Source of the DNA: Massilia sp. erpn
GTDB taxonomy: Bacteria; Pseudomonadota; Gammaproteobacteria; Burkholderiales; Burkholderiaceae_D
Reading direction: 5' to 3'
Assembly: GCF_024400215.1 (NCBI RefSeq)
Contig: NZ_CP053748.1
Span: 4,960,001-5,024,000 of the forward strand
Length of the DNA: 64,000 nucleotides
Part shown: piece after piece, positions 1 through 7,640 of the stretch
Layout of the letters: each line of letters opens with the position of its first letter
Position numbering within the stretch: position 1 is the stretch's first letter
Position numbers and translations under genes: made by a program
Notes under the pieces: generated by a model
Databases searched by the model: none
Told to the model about the DNA's origin: nothing
What the model saw: only the letters and a program-made list of their open reading frames with translations

Positions 1-17
1 CAGCAGGCATTTCTAGC

Positions 18-48
18 ACGGGGGCTTGGCCCCCGTTTTTCTTTTTTT
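18..48 (+). terminator. Rho-independent terminator
   Basis: A perfect 7-bp stem (ACGGGGG with CCCCCGT) with a 5-base loop is followed by a T-rich tract (TTTTTC then seven T). It would end a transcript entering from the left, so the porin downstream needs its own promoter. Confidence 0.85.
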
Positions 49-173
49 GCACATGGTGGCGCTTTCGCCACGCTAGTCGGTACTTTTGTTAACGTCCTTT
101 CAGTCTTTCTTTCCACTTCCATAAGAATCACGAAAAAACTCCGCCACAGGCTGTAGCGTTTTTCCAAAAAGCA

Positions 174-201
174 TTGAAGTTACGGGGCGTATGGCCATAA
201 T
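174..201 (+). promoter_or_regulatory. Putative sigma-70 promoter of the porin gene
   Basis: TTGAAG (174-179) and CATAAT (196-201) are separated by 16 bases and lie about 40 bases before the porin start. A Shine-Dalgarno-like CGGAG is at 229-233. Found by eye, not tested. Confidence 0.45.
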
Positions 202-239
202 CGATTCCGCAAGCCAACCAGCCAGCGACGGAGTGCCCG

Positions 240-1235
240 ATGAAAACAGTCCACAGCCTCTTGATATCTTCCCTTGTTCTGGCGGCCGGCGGCGCCAGCG
301 CGCAAACCAATATCACCATTTACGGCTCGATGGATCTGGGCATCGTGCACGAAAGCGGCGGCCCCAAAGCGGCCGGCTGGACCGTGCAAAGCGGGGTCGA
401 AGCCGGTTCGCGCCTGGGCTTCAAAGGCACGGAAAACCTCGGCGGCGGCCTGCAGGCGCTGTTCGTGCTGGAAAGCGGCATTGCCGGCGATACCGGCGGC
501 AGCCGCCCGGGCGGCCTGGCATTCGGCCGTCAGACCTTGGTTGGACTGAGCGGCGGCTTCGGCACTATCAAGCTGGGACGGCAATTCAATCTGCTGACGT
601 ATGCGTTGATGGATGTCGATCCCTTCGGCGGCGGCCACGAGGGCGCCTATTCGAACATCATGTTCTCGGATTTCCGCACCAGCAACGGCATCTACTACAC
701 CACGCCCACCATGCAGGGTTTCAAGGCCAGCCTGACCTATGCTCCGGGCGAAACGCCGGGCAACAGCAAGGCCAAGCGCGAAACCGGCCTGGCCCTGGAA
801 TACCAGCGCGGCCCGCTTTTCGCCGTCTTCGCCCACCGCAATCTGGAAGACGCCACCGGCAGCAGCCGCAACAAGGTCAGCTTCGCCGGTGCCACCTACC
901 AGGTCGGCGCGGTCAAGGGCGCGCTCGGCTACGCCGTCAATAAAGACCCGGCCATGGCCATGGACAGCCGCGACCTGATCGTCGGCGCCACCTGCGAACA
1001 TGGGCCGTCCACCTATCTCCTGTCCTGGATACGCCATAACGACCGCAGCGGCTTCGACCAGGACGCCAACCAAGCCGCGATCGGCTATACCTTCGCGCTG
1101 TCGAAACGCACCGATCTATACAGTTCCTACTCGCGCATCAACAACAAGAATGGCGCCCCGTTCACGGTTGGCAATGCCATCGAAGTCGGCAGCGGCAAAC
1201 GCGGTTTTGCGGCCGGCATCAACCACAAGTTCTAA
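240..1235 (+). CDS. Gram-negative outer-membrane porin
   Basis: 331 residues. The first 21 form a Sec signal peptide ending in GASA, and the mature chain begins QTNITIYGSMDLG, the usual start of betaproteobacterial general porins of the OmpC-like family (beta-strand 1). The chain is rich in alternating Gly/aromatic strands and ends in Phe (NHKF), as expected for BAM-dependent barrel insertion. The length is slightly short for the family (about 340-390). It would form a trimeric diffusion pore for small hydrophilic solutes. A GGAG-type ribosome site precedes the ATG, and a terminator and promoter lie upstream. The following periplasmic binding-like genes may share its transcript, but no functional link is shown. 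Confidence 0.9.
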   Translation: MKTVHSLLISSLVLAAGGASAQTNITIYGSMDLGIVHESGGPKAAGWTVQSGVEAGSRLGFKGTENLGGGLQALFVLESGIAGDTGGSRPGGLAFGRQTLVGLSGGFGTIKLGRQFNLLTYALMDVDPFGGGHEGAYSNIMFSDFRTSNGIYYTTPTMQGFKASLTYAPGETPGNSKAKRETGLALEYQRGPLFAVFAHRNLEDATGSSRNKVSFAGATYQVGAVKGALGYAVNKDPAMAMDSRDLIVGATCEHGPSTYLLSWIRHNDRSGFDQDANQAAIGYTFALSKRTDLYSSYSRINNKNGAPFTVGNAIEVGSGKRGFAAGINHKF

Positions 1236-1275
1236 ATCCCTGCTCAATCATCCCCGTCCAATGGAGAAGCCCCCT

Positions 1276-2034
1276 ATGAAAGCTCTTGCCAGCGCCCTGC
1301 TGCTCGCCCTTCCCGCCGCCGCCTTCTGCCAGGACGCCATGGTTCTTTGCGTTGAAGACCAGGCCGCCGCGCCGTACACCTTCCCCGCCAAGGACGGCAC
1401 CATGCAGGTGCTGATCAAGATGGCGGCCAAGCAGGCAAATGTGCCTGTGACAATGAAAGTAACATCGTGGAAACGCTGCATCGAGGAGGTGCGCAGCGGT
1501 GCCACCAATGGCCTGGTCAACGCCGGCTTTACGCCCTTCCATGCCGAATACGCGGCCTATCCGATGCAGGGCGATAAGCCGAATGCCGCCGCCGCCCTGG
1601 CGCGCATGGACATCCTGGCTTATCGCGTCAAGGGCAGCAATGCCGGTTGGGACGGCAGCAAATTCCAGAACGTCAACAAGCCGGTGCTGATTCCGTCCGG
1701 CTTTGCCACCATTTCCGATCGCCTGAAATCCATGAATGTGCCGTATGATGACAATACCAAGGAGCCGGCGCGCAATTTCCATAAGCTGATCGCCGGCCAG
1801 GGCGAGATCCTGCTCGGCTTCGACGGCGAGATGAGCGCCTTGCTCGCCACGCGCAAGGAGTTCAGCGACAAGGTCGAAGTCCTGCCCAAACAGTTCATGA
1901 CCGCGGACTTCTACGCCCCCGTATCGAAAACCTATTACGCGGCAAACAAGGAGAAAGTTGAAGCGCTATGGGCGGCCATCGGCAAGGTGAAAAAGTCCAA
2001 GGAATACCAGGACGCCATCAAGGACATCAAATAG
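1276..2034 (+). CDS. Periplasmic solute-binding-like protein (transporter substrate-binding, SBP_bac_3 type)
   Basis: 252 residues from the ATG at 1276. That start gives a clean signal peptide ending near FCQ, and GGAG at 1262-1265 lies at a suitable distance. An in-frame ATG at 1261 and a longer open frame from 1000 overlap the porin and are less likely. The body (VLCVEDQAAAPYTF, then a TSWKRCIEEVRSGATNGLVNA-like segment) resembles periplasmic amino-acid-type binding proteins that occur without an ABC permease in Oxalobacteraceae. No permease or ATPase gene is nearby, so it may be an orphan binding or sensory protein. The ligand is unknown. Confidence 0.7.
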   Translation: MKALASALLLALPAAAFCQDAMVLCVEDQAAAPYTFPAKDGTMQVLIKMAAKQANVPVTMKVTSWKRCIEEVRSGATNGLVNAGFTPFHAEYAAYPMQGDKPNAAAALARMDILAYRVKGSNAGWDGSKFQNVNKPVLIPSGFATISDRLKSMNVPYDDNTKEPARNFHKLIAGQGEILLGFDGEMSALLATRKEFSDKVEVLPKQFMTADFYAPVSKTYYAANKEKVEALWAAIGKVKKSKEYQDAIKDIK

Positions 2035-2840
2035 TCCGCTGCCGTATCGCGGCCGCCGCTGTCCTGCTTCTGCTGGCGGCCTTGCTGGGCGGAGGCGCGG
2101 CGGCGGCCGACCAGGTCGAAGTGGTGGTCTATGCCGACGATGCCTATCCGCCCTATTCCTATTCCTTCAACGGCGAAGCGCGCGGGGTCTACCCCGGCAT
2201 CCTGCGCAAGGCCTTCGCGCGCATGCCGGCCTATAAGGTGCAAGTGCTTCCCGTACCCTGGAAGCGCGGCCTGAAAATGGTGGAAATGGGCGAAGCTTTC
2301 GCCCTCACGCCGCCCTATTACCGCCCCGAAGAGCGGCCGTATATGGATTATTCTCTCCCCATCTTCAATGAGAGCGTGGCGCTGTTCTGTAACGACACTG
2401 TCGCCCCCAAAGGTTCGCCCAGCCGCTGGCCGGACGACTATCTGGGCCTGCACATCGGCCGCAATACCGGCTATCTGATCGGCGGCAAGGAATTCGACCT
2501 GGCGCTCAAGCAGGGCAAGATCACCCTGAACGAGGCGCGCGGCACCGAAGAGAACCTGCGCAAGCTGCTGGTGGGGCGGCTCGATTGCTATATGAACGAC
2601 CGCCACGCGATCCAGAACGCGCTGGCCCGCATCCGCACCGAGAAGGCCTATCAGAAGACTGGCAATGTGGTGGAGGCCACGGTGATCAGCCAGGAGTTCG
2701 GCTATCTGGGCTTTACCCGCGTGGACCCGGTGCGCTATCCCTTCAAATCGGAGTTCGTGCGCCAGTTCAATGTAGTGCTCAACGAGATGAAGCGCAGCGG
2801 CGAACTGGAACAGATCGCCGAGAGCGAGCTGCGGCGCTAG
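1968..2840 (+). CDS. Periplasmic solute-binding-like protein, orphan
   Basis: 290 residues if it starts at ATG 1968, which overlaps the preceding gene by 67 bases. No other ATG, GTG or TTG lies before the hydrophobic stretch (AAAAVLLLLAALLGG) that forms the signal peptide, so the overlap seems real. AAGGAG at 1948-1953 is the nearest ribosome site. The mature chain (VVVYADDAYPPYSYS; later EENLRKLLVGRLDCYMND) is a type-II periplasmic binding fold. It shares the phrase NLRKLLVGR-[LI]-D with the binding protein at 60279-61094, so the two are probably paralogues. Its stop overlaps the convergent AraC gene stop in a shared CTAG. Confidence 0.65.
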   Translation: MGGHRQGEKVQGIPGRHQGHQIVRCRIAAAAVLLLLAALLGGGAAAADQVEVVVYADDAYPPYSYSFNGEARGVYPGILRKAFARMPAYKVQVLPVPWKRGLKMVEMGEAFALTPPYYRPEERPYMDYSLPIFNESVALFCNDTVAPKGSPSRWPDDYLGLHIGRNTGYLIGGKEFDLALKQGKITLNEARGTEENLRKLLVGRLDCYMNDRHAIQNALARIRTEKAYQKTGNVVEATVISQEFGYLGFTRVDPVRYPFKSEFVRQFNVVLNEMKRSGELEQIAESELRR

Positions 2841-3853
2841 GCCAGCAGCGCGTCGCGCAGCAAGGCCGGCGTCTTGCCGGTCCAGCGCTTGAAGGAGCGG
2901 CGGAAATTGGTGGCATCGTGGAAGCCCAGGTATTGGGCCACCGCCTCGTTGTCGGCCCGCCGGCTGTGGAAGAGGTGCAGCGCGACGTGGGTGCGCACCT
3001 GATCCAGTTCAGCCTGAAAATGCGTGCCGTGGCGCGCGAGATAGCGCTTCAGCGTGGCCGGACTGGCGCCGAAATCGGCGGCGGCCTGCTCCTGCGACGG
3101 CGCGCGCCGCACCCGTTCCAGCAGATAGTTGTACATCGCGTCGAGCAGACTGGGACGCGCAGTAGCTTCGCCGGCCGCATTGCGCAGGGCAACGGACTCT
3201 GCCACCGCATTGCCGCGCGGCCAAGGGCGATCCAGCCAGGCGGCGGCGATCAGCATCGCATCCAGATGGCAGTTGAAGCGCAGCTCCGAGCCCAGATGTA
3301 CCTCGTGCTGCTCCACATGCGCAGGCGCCGCGCGGTTAAAGCAGAAGCGCCAGGGCAAGCGCTCGCCGCCCAGCCAGCGGCACATGGCGGCGACGGCCGT
3401 CATGTGCATCTCCACCAGCGCAGGCAACAGGCTGGGAGCGCCGTAACTATCGACCCAGTACAGCACAGCGATGCCGTTCTCCTCGCGCAAGCGGGGGCAA
3501 AGCAGCGGCGTCAGGCGGGCATGCCAGGCCGTCAACAGCTCCAGCGCCTGGCGCAGGTTCTGGGCGTGCAGCAGCGCATGACTGATCGCGCCGTTGTGGC
3601 CGGGCAGCAGGTGCTGGCCCAGCATGAAGCTGGTATCGGGGCTGTTGAGGGTGCGCAGCGTATTCGCCAGCAGCTGATGGTACTGGCCCGGCGTAATCAT
3701 GCTGGCGGGATCGGACAGCACCGAAGCATCCAGCCACAAGCCGCGCAGCAGGGCGCTATCCGCCGCCTCGCGGCTGCGCGCATAGTCGAGCGCCAGCGCG
3801 GGCTGCTGGCCCGCTGCGATGCAGGCGTCGCCGATTGTGTGGAAGGCGATCAC
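2837..3853 (-). CDS. AraC-family transcriptional regulator (arabinose_bd-type N-domain)
   Basis: 338 residues. I choose a GTG start at 3853 because it forms a GTGA overlap with the stop of the upstream GGDEF gene (translational coupling) and because the longer frame above it reads as out-of-frame GGDEF sequence. The N-terminal about 190 residues match the effector-binding domain common in OruR/ArgR-like AraC regulators. The C-terminal about 85 residues hold the two helix-turn-helix motifs (AAADFGASPATLKRYL and EAVAQYLGFHDATNFRRSFK). It is co-transcribed with a membrane GGDEF protein behind a Pho box, which suggests a phosphate-responsive regulator. Target and effector are unknown. Confidence 0.85.
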   Translation of the reverse strand: MIAFHTIGDACIAAGQQPALALDYARSREAADSALLRGLWLDASVLSDPASMITPGQYHQLLANTLRTLNSPDTSFMLGQHLLPGHNGAISHALLHAQNLRQALELLTAWHARLTPLLCPRLREENGIAVLYWVDSYGAPSLLPALVEMHMTAVAAMCRWLGGERLPWRFCFNRAAPAHVEQHEVHLGSELRFNCHLDAMLIAAAWLDRPWPRGNAVAESVALRNAAGEATARPSLLDAMYNYLLERVRRAPSQEQAAADFGASPATLKRYLARHGTHFQAELDQVRTHVALHLFHSRRADNEAVAQYLGFHDATNFRRSFKRWTGKTPALLRDALLA

Positions 3854-4767
3854 GCCGCCACTGCCCGCTGACCGGCGTCCAGCGCCGTATCGCTTGGCGG
3901 CGGCGCGGACTGGTCGATTTCGCGGCCCAGGCGGGCCAGCAGATCCTCGGCCTCGCCTTCGGCGGCGGCACAGGCGTGGCGCAGGCTGATGGCGATCACG
4001 CCCTGGCTGCCGTGGTGGCGCATCTGGCCCACCATGGCGCAGAGATGGCCGGCGATGGCGCGCGCCTCCTGCGCGCCGGTGCCGGGCATCAGGATGGCGA
4101 AGCGGTCGCCCGCATAGCGGCACAGCAGGTCTTCATTGCGCAGATTCAGCAGCAGCATATGGCCCACGGCCTGTAGGGCGCGGTCGCCTTCGCGCTGGCC
4201 GTGCTCGCGGTTGATGCGGTGGAAGCCGTCGATGTCCAGTAGGACCAGGGCGCAGCTGCGGCCTGGGTGGCTTTCGCGCTCCAGGCGCAATTGGCTGCGC
4301 AGATAGCCTGCCCCCGCCAGCTGCGTGATGCGGTCGAAAGCACGATGGTCGCGGAACAGGCGCTCGCGCTTCTGCAGATGCTCGTTCAGGCTGAATTGCT
4401 CCTGGCGCCAGTAATACATGCCCGCCGTGAGTACCAGCATCCCCAGCGGCATCAAGCCTTCCAGCCAGTTGTCCCATACCTCGTCCTTGGGGATGCGAAA
4501 GAATTCATCCATGCAGTCGGCCCAGCAGCCCAGCATGATCGCCGCCAGCCCGCCGGCCAGCAGGCGCGTCACAAGCCCGCCGGGACGGCTGCTCAAGGTA
4601 ATCAGCAGCCACAGGCCCGCCATCAGCGCGGTGCCGCCTTCGCCCACGATATCCATCCAGCGCCAGGCGGCAAAAGGCTTGGCCGCACCCAGCGCCGCAT
4701 ACAGGAAAGGCAGCGCGAGCATGGCCAGCGCGGCGGCGATGAGAAAGTTGCGGTGCAGTCTGAGCAT
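3850..4767 (-). CDS. Membrane GGDEF-domain protein with degenerate active site (AGDRF)
   Basis: 305 residues from ATG 4767. A frame up to 4854 exists but would place the perfect Pho box inside the coding region. About four membrane helices fill residues 1-135. A short linker follows, then a GGDEF domain with the LDIDGFHRINREHG segment and the signature at residues 219-223 reading AGDRF instead of GG(D/E)EF. The metal-binding third position is kept, but the fourth-position Glu is Arg, so diguanylate cyclase activity is doubtful. No RxxD inhibitory site is obvious: the five residues before the signature are preceded by NEDL. It is the first gene of the AraC operon. Confidence 0.85.
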   Translation of the reverse strand: MLRLHRNFLIAAALAMLALPFLYAALGAAKPFAAWRWMDIVGEGGTALMAGLWLLITLSSRPGGLVTRLLAGGLAAIMLGCWADCMDEFFRIPKDEVWDNWLEGLMPLGMLVLTAGMYYWRQEQFSLNEHLQKRERLFRDHRAFDRITQLAGAGYLRSQLRLERESHPGRSCALVLLDIDGFHRINREHGQREGDRALQAVGHMLLLNLRNEDLLCRYAGDRFAILMPGTGAQEARAIAGHLCAMVGQMRHHGSQGVIAISLRHACAAAEGEAEDLLARLGREIDQSAPPPSDTALDAGQRAVAA

Positions 4768-5091
4768 GGCATGGGGACGGTATCGACAGGGCCGCAGCAG
4801 CTTATCGCCGCCATATGACAGGCCGATGACAGCCGGGAGGTGCAAACGGCTCACATCTTTTTTGCAACGCGCGCCGGCCGCCCCGTCTTCTCATAGGGGA
4901 AAGCCGGCGCGCCGCGCCTTGCGGGACGGTGCGCATCGTTGTGGGAGCGGCGCGCAGACAGGTCATTTCAGCTCACATCCCGCGCCGGATAGGGCAAATC
5001 GGGGCGAATCCGGGGCTGCGGCCAAAGCCGGTAACAAAGTTGACACATTCCCTCCCTAGAATCCGCCCCGTTCAACCACTCATCCACTACC
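4768..5091. other. Divergent intergenic region between the GGDEF operon and the receptor-phytase operon
   Basis: About 320 bases. The GGDEF-proximal part holds the Pho box (4815-4832). The receptor-proximal part holds TTGACA at 5040-5045 and TAGAAT at 5057-5062, but their spacing (11) is too short for a single sigma-70 promoter. No small gene is convincing. Confidence 0.5.
4815..4832 (-). promoter_or_regulatory. Perfect Pho box (PhoB binding site) upstream of the GGDEF-AraC operon
   Basis: On the minus strand the site reads CTGTCAT-CGGC-CTGTCAT: two exact 7-bp direct repeats with 11-bp periodicity, matching the known PhoB consensus half-site CTGTCAT. It lies 48 bp before the ATG at 4767. A GATAAG sequence at 4806-4801, about 8 bp beyond the box, could be the -10, which is the arrangement expected of a PhoB-activated promoter. 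Confidence 0.75.
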
Positions 5092-7632
5092 ATGCATACC
5101 AAGACCCAGCCGACCAAGCCCGCCGCCCTGCGCCTGACTACCCTGAGCCTCGGCATCCTCGCCATGTGCAGCGCCCACGCCGAACTGGCCGACACCGGCA
5201 CGGTGGCCGCCGCCGTCGTCGTGACCGGCCAGCGCGCGAGCCTGAGCAAGGCCATTTCCGCGCAGGAGAAGGCCGACAATATCGTCAGTGTCGTCAGCAG
5301 CGACGATATCGGCGGCCTGCCGGACAAGAACGCCGCCGAAGCGCTGGCCCGCCTGCCTGGCGTCTCGGTGCAGCGCGACCAGGGCGAAGGCCGCTACGTC
5401 ACAGTGCGCGGCCTGGGGCCCGACCTGAATGGCGTCACCATCAACGGCGCGCTGGTCCCATCGCCGGAAGCCGGCCGCCGCGCCGTGGCGCTGGATGTGC
5501 TGCCCGCAGGCCTGATCCGCTCCCTCGAGGTGAGCAAGACCCTGCTGCCCGAGCAGGACGCCAACTCCCTGGGCGGCTCGGTGGAAGTCAAATCGCTGTC
5601 GGCCTTCGACCTGCCCGGCACGCTGCTCAACGTGAACGCCGCCGCCAGCCATGACGGCAACACCGGCAAGAAAAGCCCGAGCGCCGGCCTGCTGTGGGCG
5701 CAGCGCTTCATGGACGGCAAGCTGGGCGTGGCCGTGGGCCTCAGCGCCGAGAAACGCAAGTTCGGCTCCGACAATGTGGAAACCGGCGGCGCATGGGATG
5801 GCGAGCGTTTGGGCGGCTTCGAGCTGCGCGACTATCTGCCGGTGCGCGAACGCAAAGCAGCCGCCGTGAATCTGGATTATCGCCCCGAAGCAGGCAGCAG
5901 CTTCTACCTGCGCAGCTTCCTGAGCCGCTTCAGCGACGACGAGGTGCGCGACCGCATCACCATCGGCAATTTCAGCGGCGGCGGCGTGCTGGAAGGCGCC
6001 ACCGCCAGCGCGCGCGCCGAACGTCGCATCCGCCAGCGCAAATACACCCAAGAGATCGGCTCGCTGGTGCTGGGCACAGAACAGAAAATGGGCGCCTGGC
6101 AGTTCTCCGCCTCCGGCGGCATCAGCCGCGCCGACGAAGACACGCCGGAATCGCTGAACGATGGCCGTTTCCGCGGCAATGCCAACTTCGCCGGCGTCGG
6201 CTTCCTGAATGGCGAAAAGCCGCAGCTGCAAGGCCCGGCCGCGCTGTTCGATCCGGCCAATTACAGCCTGAACGCCATCACCCTGCAGCAGCGCTACTCC
6301 AACGACAAGGCGCGCCATCTGCGTGCCGATCTGGGTCGCCGTTTCGACACCGGCGACCTGCATCACGAGCTGAAATTCGGCCTGAAAGCTAGTCGCCGCG
6401 AGAAAACCAACGACACCAACCAGTGGGCCTATAACAGCAGCAAATCGTCCAGCCCGAACTACTGGGGCGCCGGTTCGGTCGTCATGTCCAGCTTCGTGCA
6501 GGGCAGTGAACTCGATTACAAGCTGGGACGCATCGGCGTCGCGCTCGATCCGGCCGCCATCCGCGCCCGCGTGGCAGGCCTGGACCGCAATGCCGCCCGC
6601 CTGGCGGCCGAGTCGAGCATCAACGACTACACCATGAACGAGAATATCGACGCCGCCTACGTGCAGGACAGCGTTTCCTTCGACGCCTGGCGCTTCCTGG
6701 CCGGCGTGCGCGCCGAACGCACCCGCTTCGATGCCGCCGGCTCGCAAGTGGCAGGCAGCAGCATCACGCCGCTGAACCGCAGCCGCTCCTACACCAACTG
6801 GCTGCCTTCGCTGCAGGCGCGCTACGATGTGGACCAGCAAACCAGCGTGCGCGCCGCCGTCACCAGTTCCGTGGTGCGCGCCAATTTCAGCCAGCTGGCG
6901 CCGGGCGTCAGCCTGGCCAGCAATACCGAGGCGGTGATCGGCAATCCGGATCTGGCGCCGCTCAAGTCGCGCAACCTGGACCTGGGCGTGGAACGCATCA
7001 TCGGCAACGACGGCACGCTGTCGGCCTACTTCTTCCACAAGGACATCCGCAATTTCACCTACACCACCAATCTCGCAGGCAGCGGACAGTGGGCGGGCTA
7101 CACCAGCGCCACGTCTTACGAAAACGGTGACAAGGCCAAGGTCAAGGGCATCGAGTTGTCCTGGATGCAGCCGCTGCGCATGCTGCCGTCGCCTTTCAAC
7201 AATCTGCTGGCCGGCGCCAACGCCGCCTGGACCGATTCGCGCGCCGACGTGGCCCGCTTCGACACCAAGGCCAAAGCCCGCCTCTCGCGCAGCATCGCGT
7301 TGCCGGGCCAATCCGACCGCGTGATGAACCTGATGCTGGGCTACAAGCAGGGTCCGGTCAGCACCCGCCTGGCGCTGAACTACAAATCGCCGTATCTGCT
7401 GGAACTCGGCTCGGATATTCTGAACGCCAGCCAGGACCGCATGGTGGACAGCCAGAAGCAGCTCGACTTCTCCTTCTCCTGGCAGATCGACAAGCGCTTC
7501 CAGCTCACCTTCGAAGCCGCCAATCTGAACAACGAGAAGTACTACGTCTATCAAGGCAGCAAAAACCACAACGCCCAGTATGAGCAATACGGACGCACCT
7601 ACAAGATCGGCCTGAAAGCCGCCATTTTCTAA
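5092..7632 (+). CDS. TonB-dependent outer-membrane receptor, phytase-linked
   Basis: 846 residues with a signal peptide (about 1-30, ending AHA). A TonB-box-like VVVTGQR comes next, followed by the plug domain (DNIVSVVSSDDIGGLPDKNAAEAL, VTVRGLGPDLNGVTING) and a 22-strand-type barrel ending in Phe (KAAIF). The NAAEALARLPGV plug style is that of the large Caulobacter/Xanthomonas TonB receptor subfamily for carbon or phosphate compounds. The phytase gene follows after only 8 bases, so the receptor probably imports phytate, an inositol-phosphate product or a metal complex of one. The substrate is inferred from context. Confidence 0.9.
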   Translation: MHTKTQPTKPAALRLTTLSLGILAMCSAHAELADTGTVAAAVVVTGQRASLSKAISAQEKADNIVSVVSSDDIGGLPDKNAAEALARLPGVSVQRDQGEGRYVTVRGLGPDLNGVTINGALVPSPEAGRRAVALDVLPAGLIRSLEVSKTLLPEQDANSLGGSVEVKSLSAFDLPGTLLNVNAAASHDGNTGKKSPSAGLLWAQRFMDGKLGVAVGLSAEKRKFGSDNVETGGAWDGERLGGFELRDYLPVRERKAAAVNLDYRPEAGSSFYLRSFLSRFSDDEVRDRITIGNFSGGGVLEGATASARAERRIRQRKYTQEIGSLVLGTEQKMGAWQFSASGGISRADEDTPESLNDGRFRGNANFAGVGFLNGEKPQLQGPAALFDPANYSLNAITLQQRYSNDKARHLRADLGRRFDTGDLHHELKFGLKASRREKTNDTNQWAYNSSKSSSPNYWGAGSVVMSSFVQGSELDYKLGRIGVALDPAAIRARVAGLDRNAARLAAESSINDYTMNENIDAAYVQDSVSFDAWRFLAGVRAERTRFDAAGSQVAGSSITPLNRSRSYTNWLPSLQARYDVDQQTSVRAAVTSSVVRANFSQLAPGVSLASNTEAVIGNPDLAPLKSRNLDLGVERIIGNDGTLSAYFFHKDIRNFTYTTNLAGSGQWAGYTSATSYENGDKAKVKGIELSWMQPLRMLPSPFNNLLAGANAAWTDSRADVARFDTKAKARLSRSIALPGQSDRVMNLMLGYKQGPVSTRLALNYKSPYLLELGSDILNASQDRMVDSQKQLDFSFSWQIDKRFQLTFEAANLNNEKYYVYQGSKNHNAQYEQYGRTYKIGLKAAIF

Positions 7633-7640
7633 GAGAGCAT

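Noticed and set aside
4958..4978. Second Pho-like site before the TonB receptor (GGTCAT...GCTCAC)
   Set aside because: The half-sites match poorly and start 10 rather than 11 bases apart.
5040..5062. TTGACA with TAGAAT as receptor promoter
   Set aside because: Only 11 bases separate them, too short for one sigma-70 promoter; either element may still be part of another.
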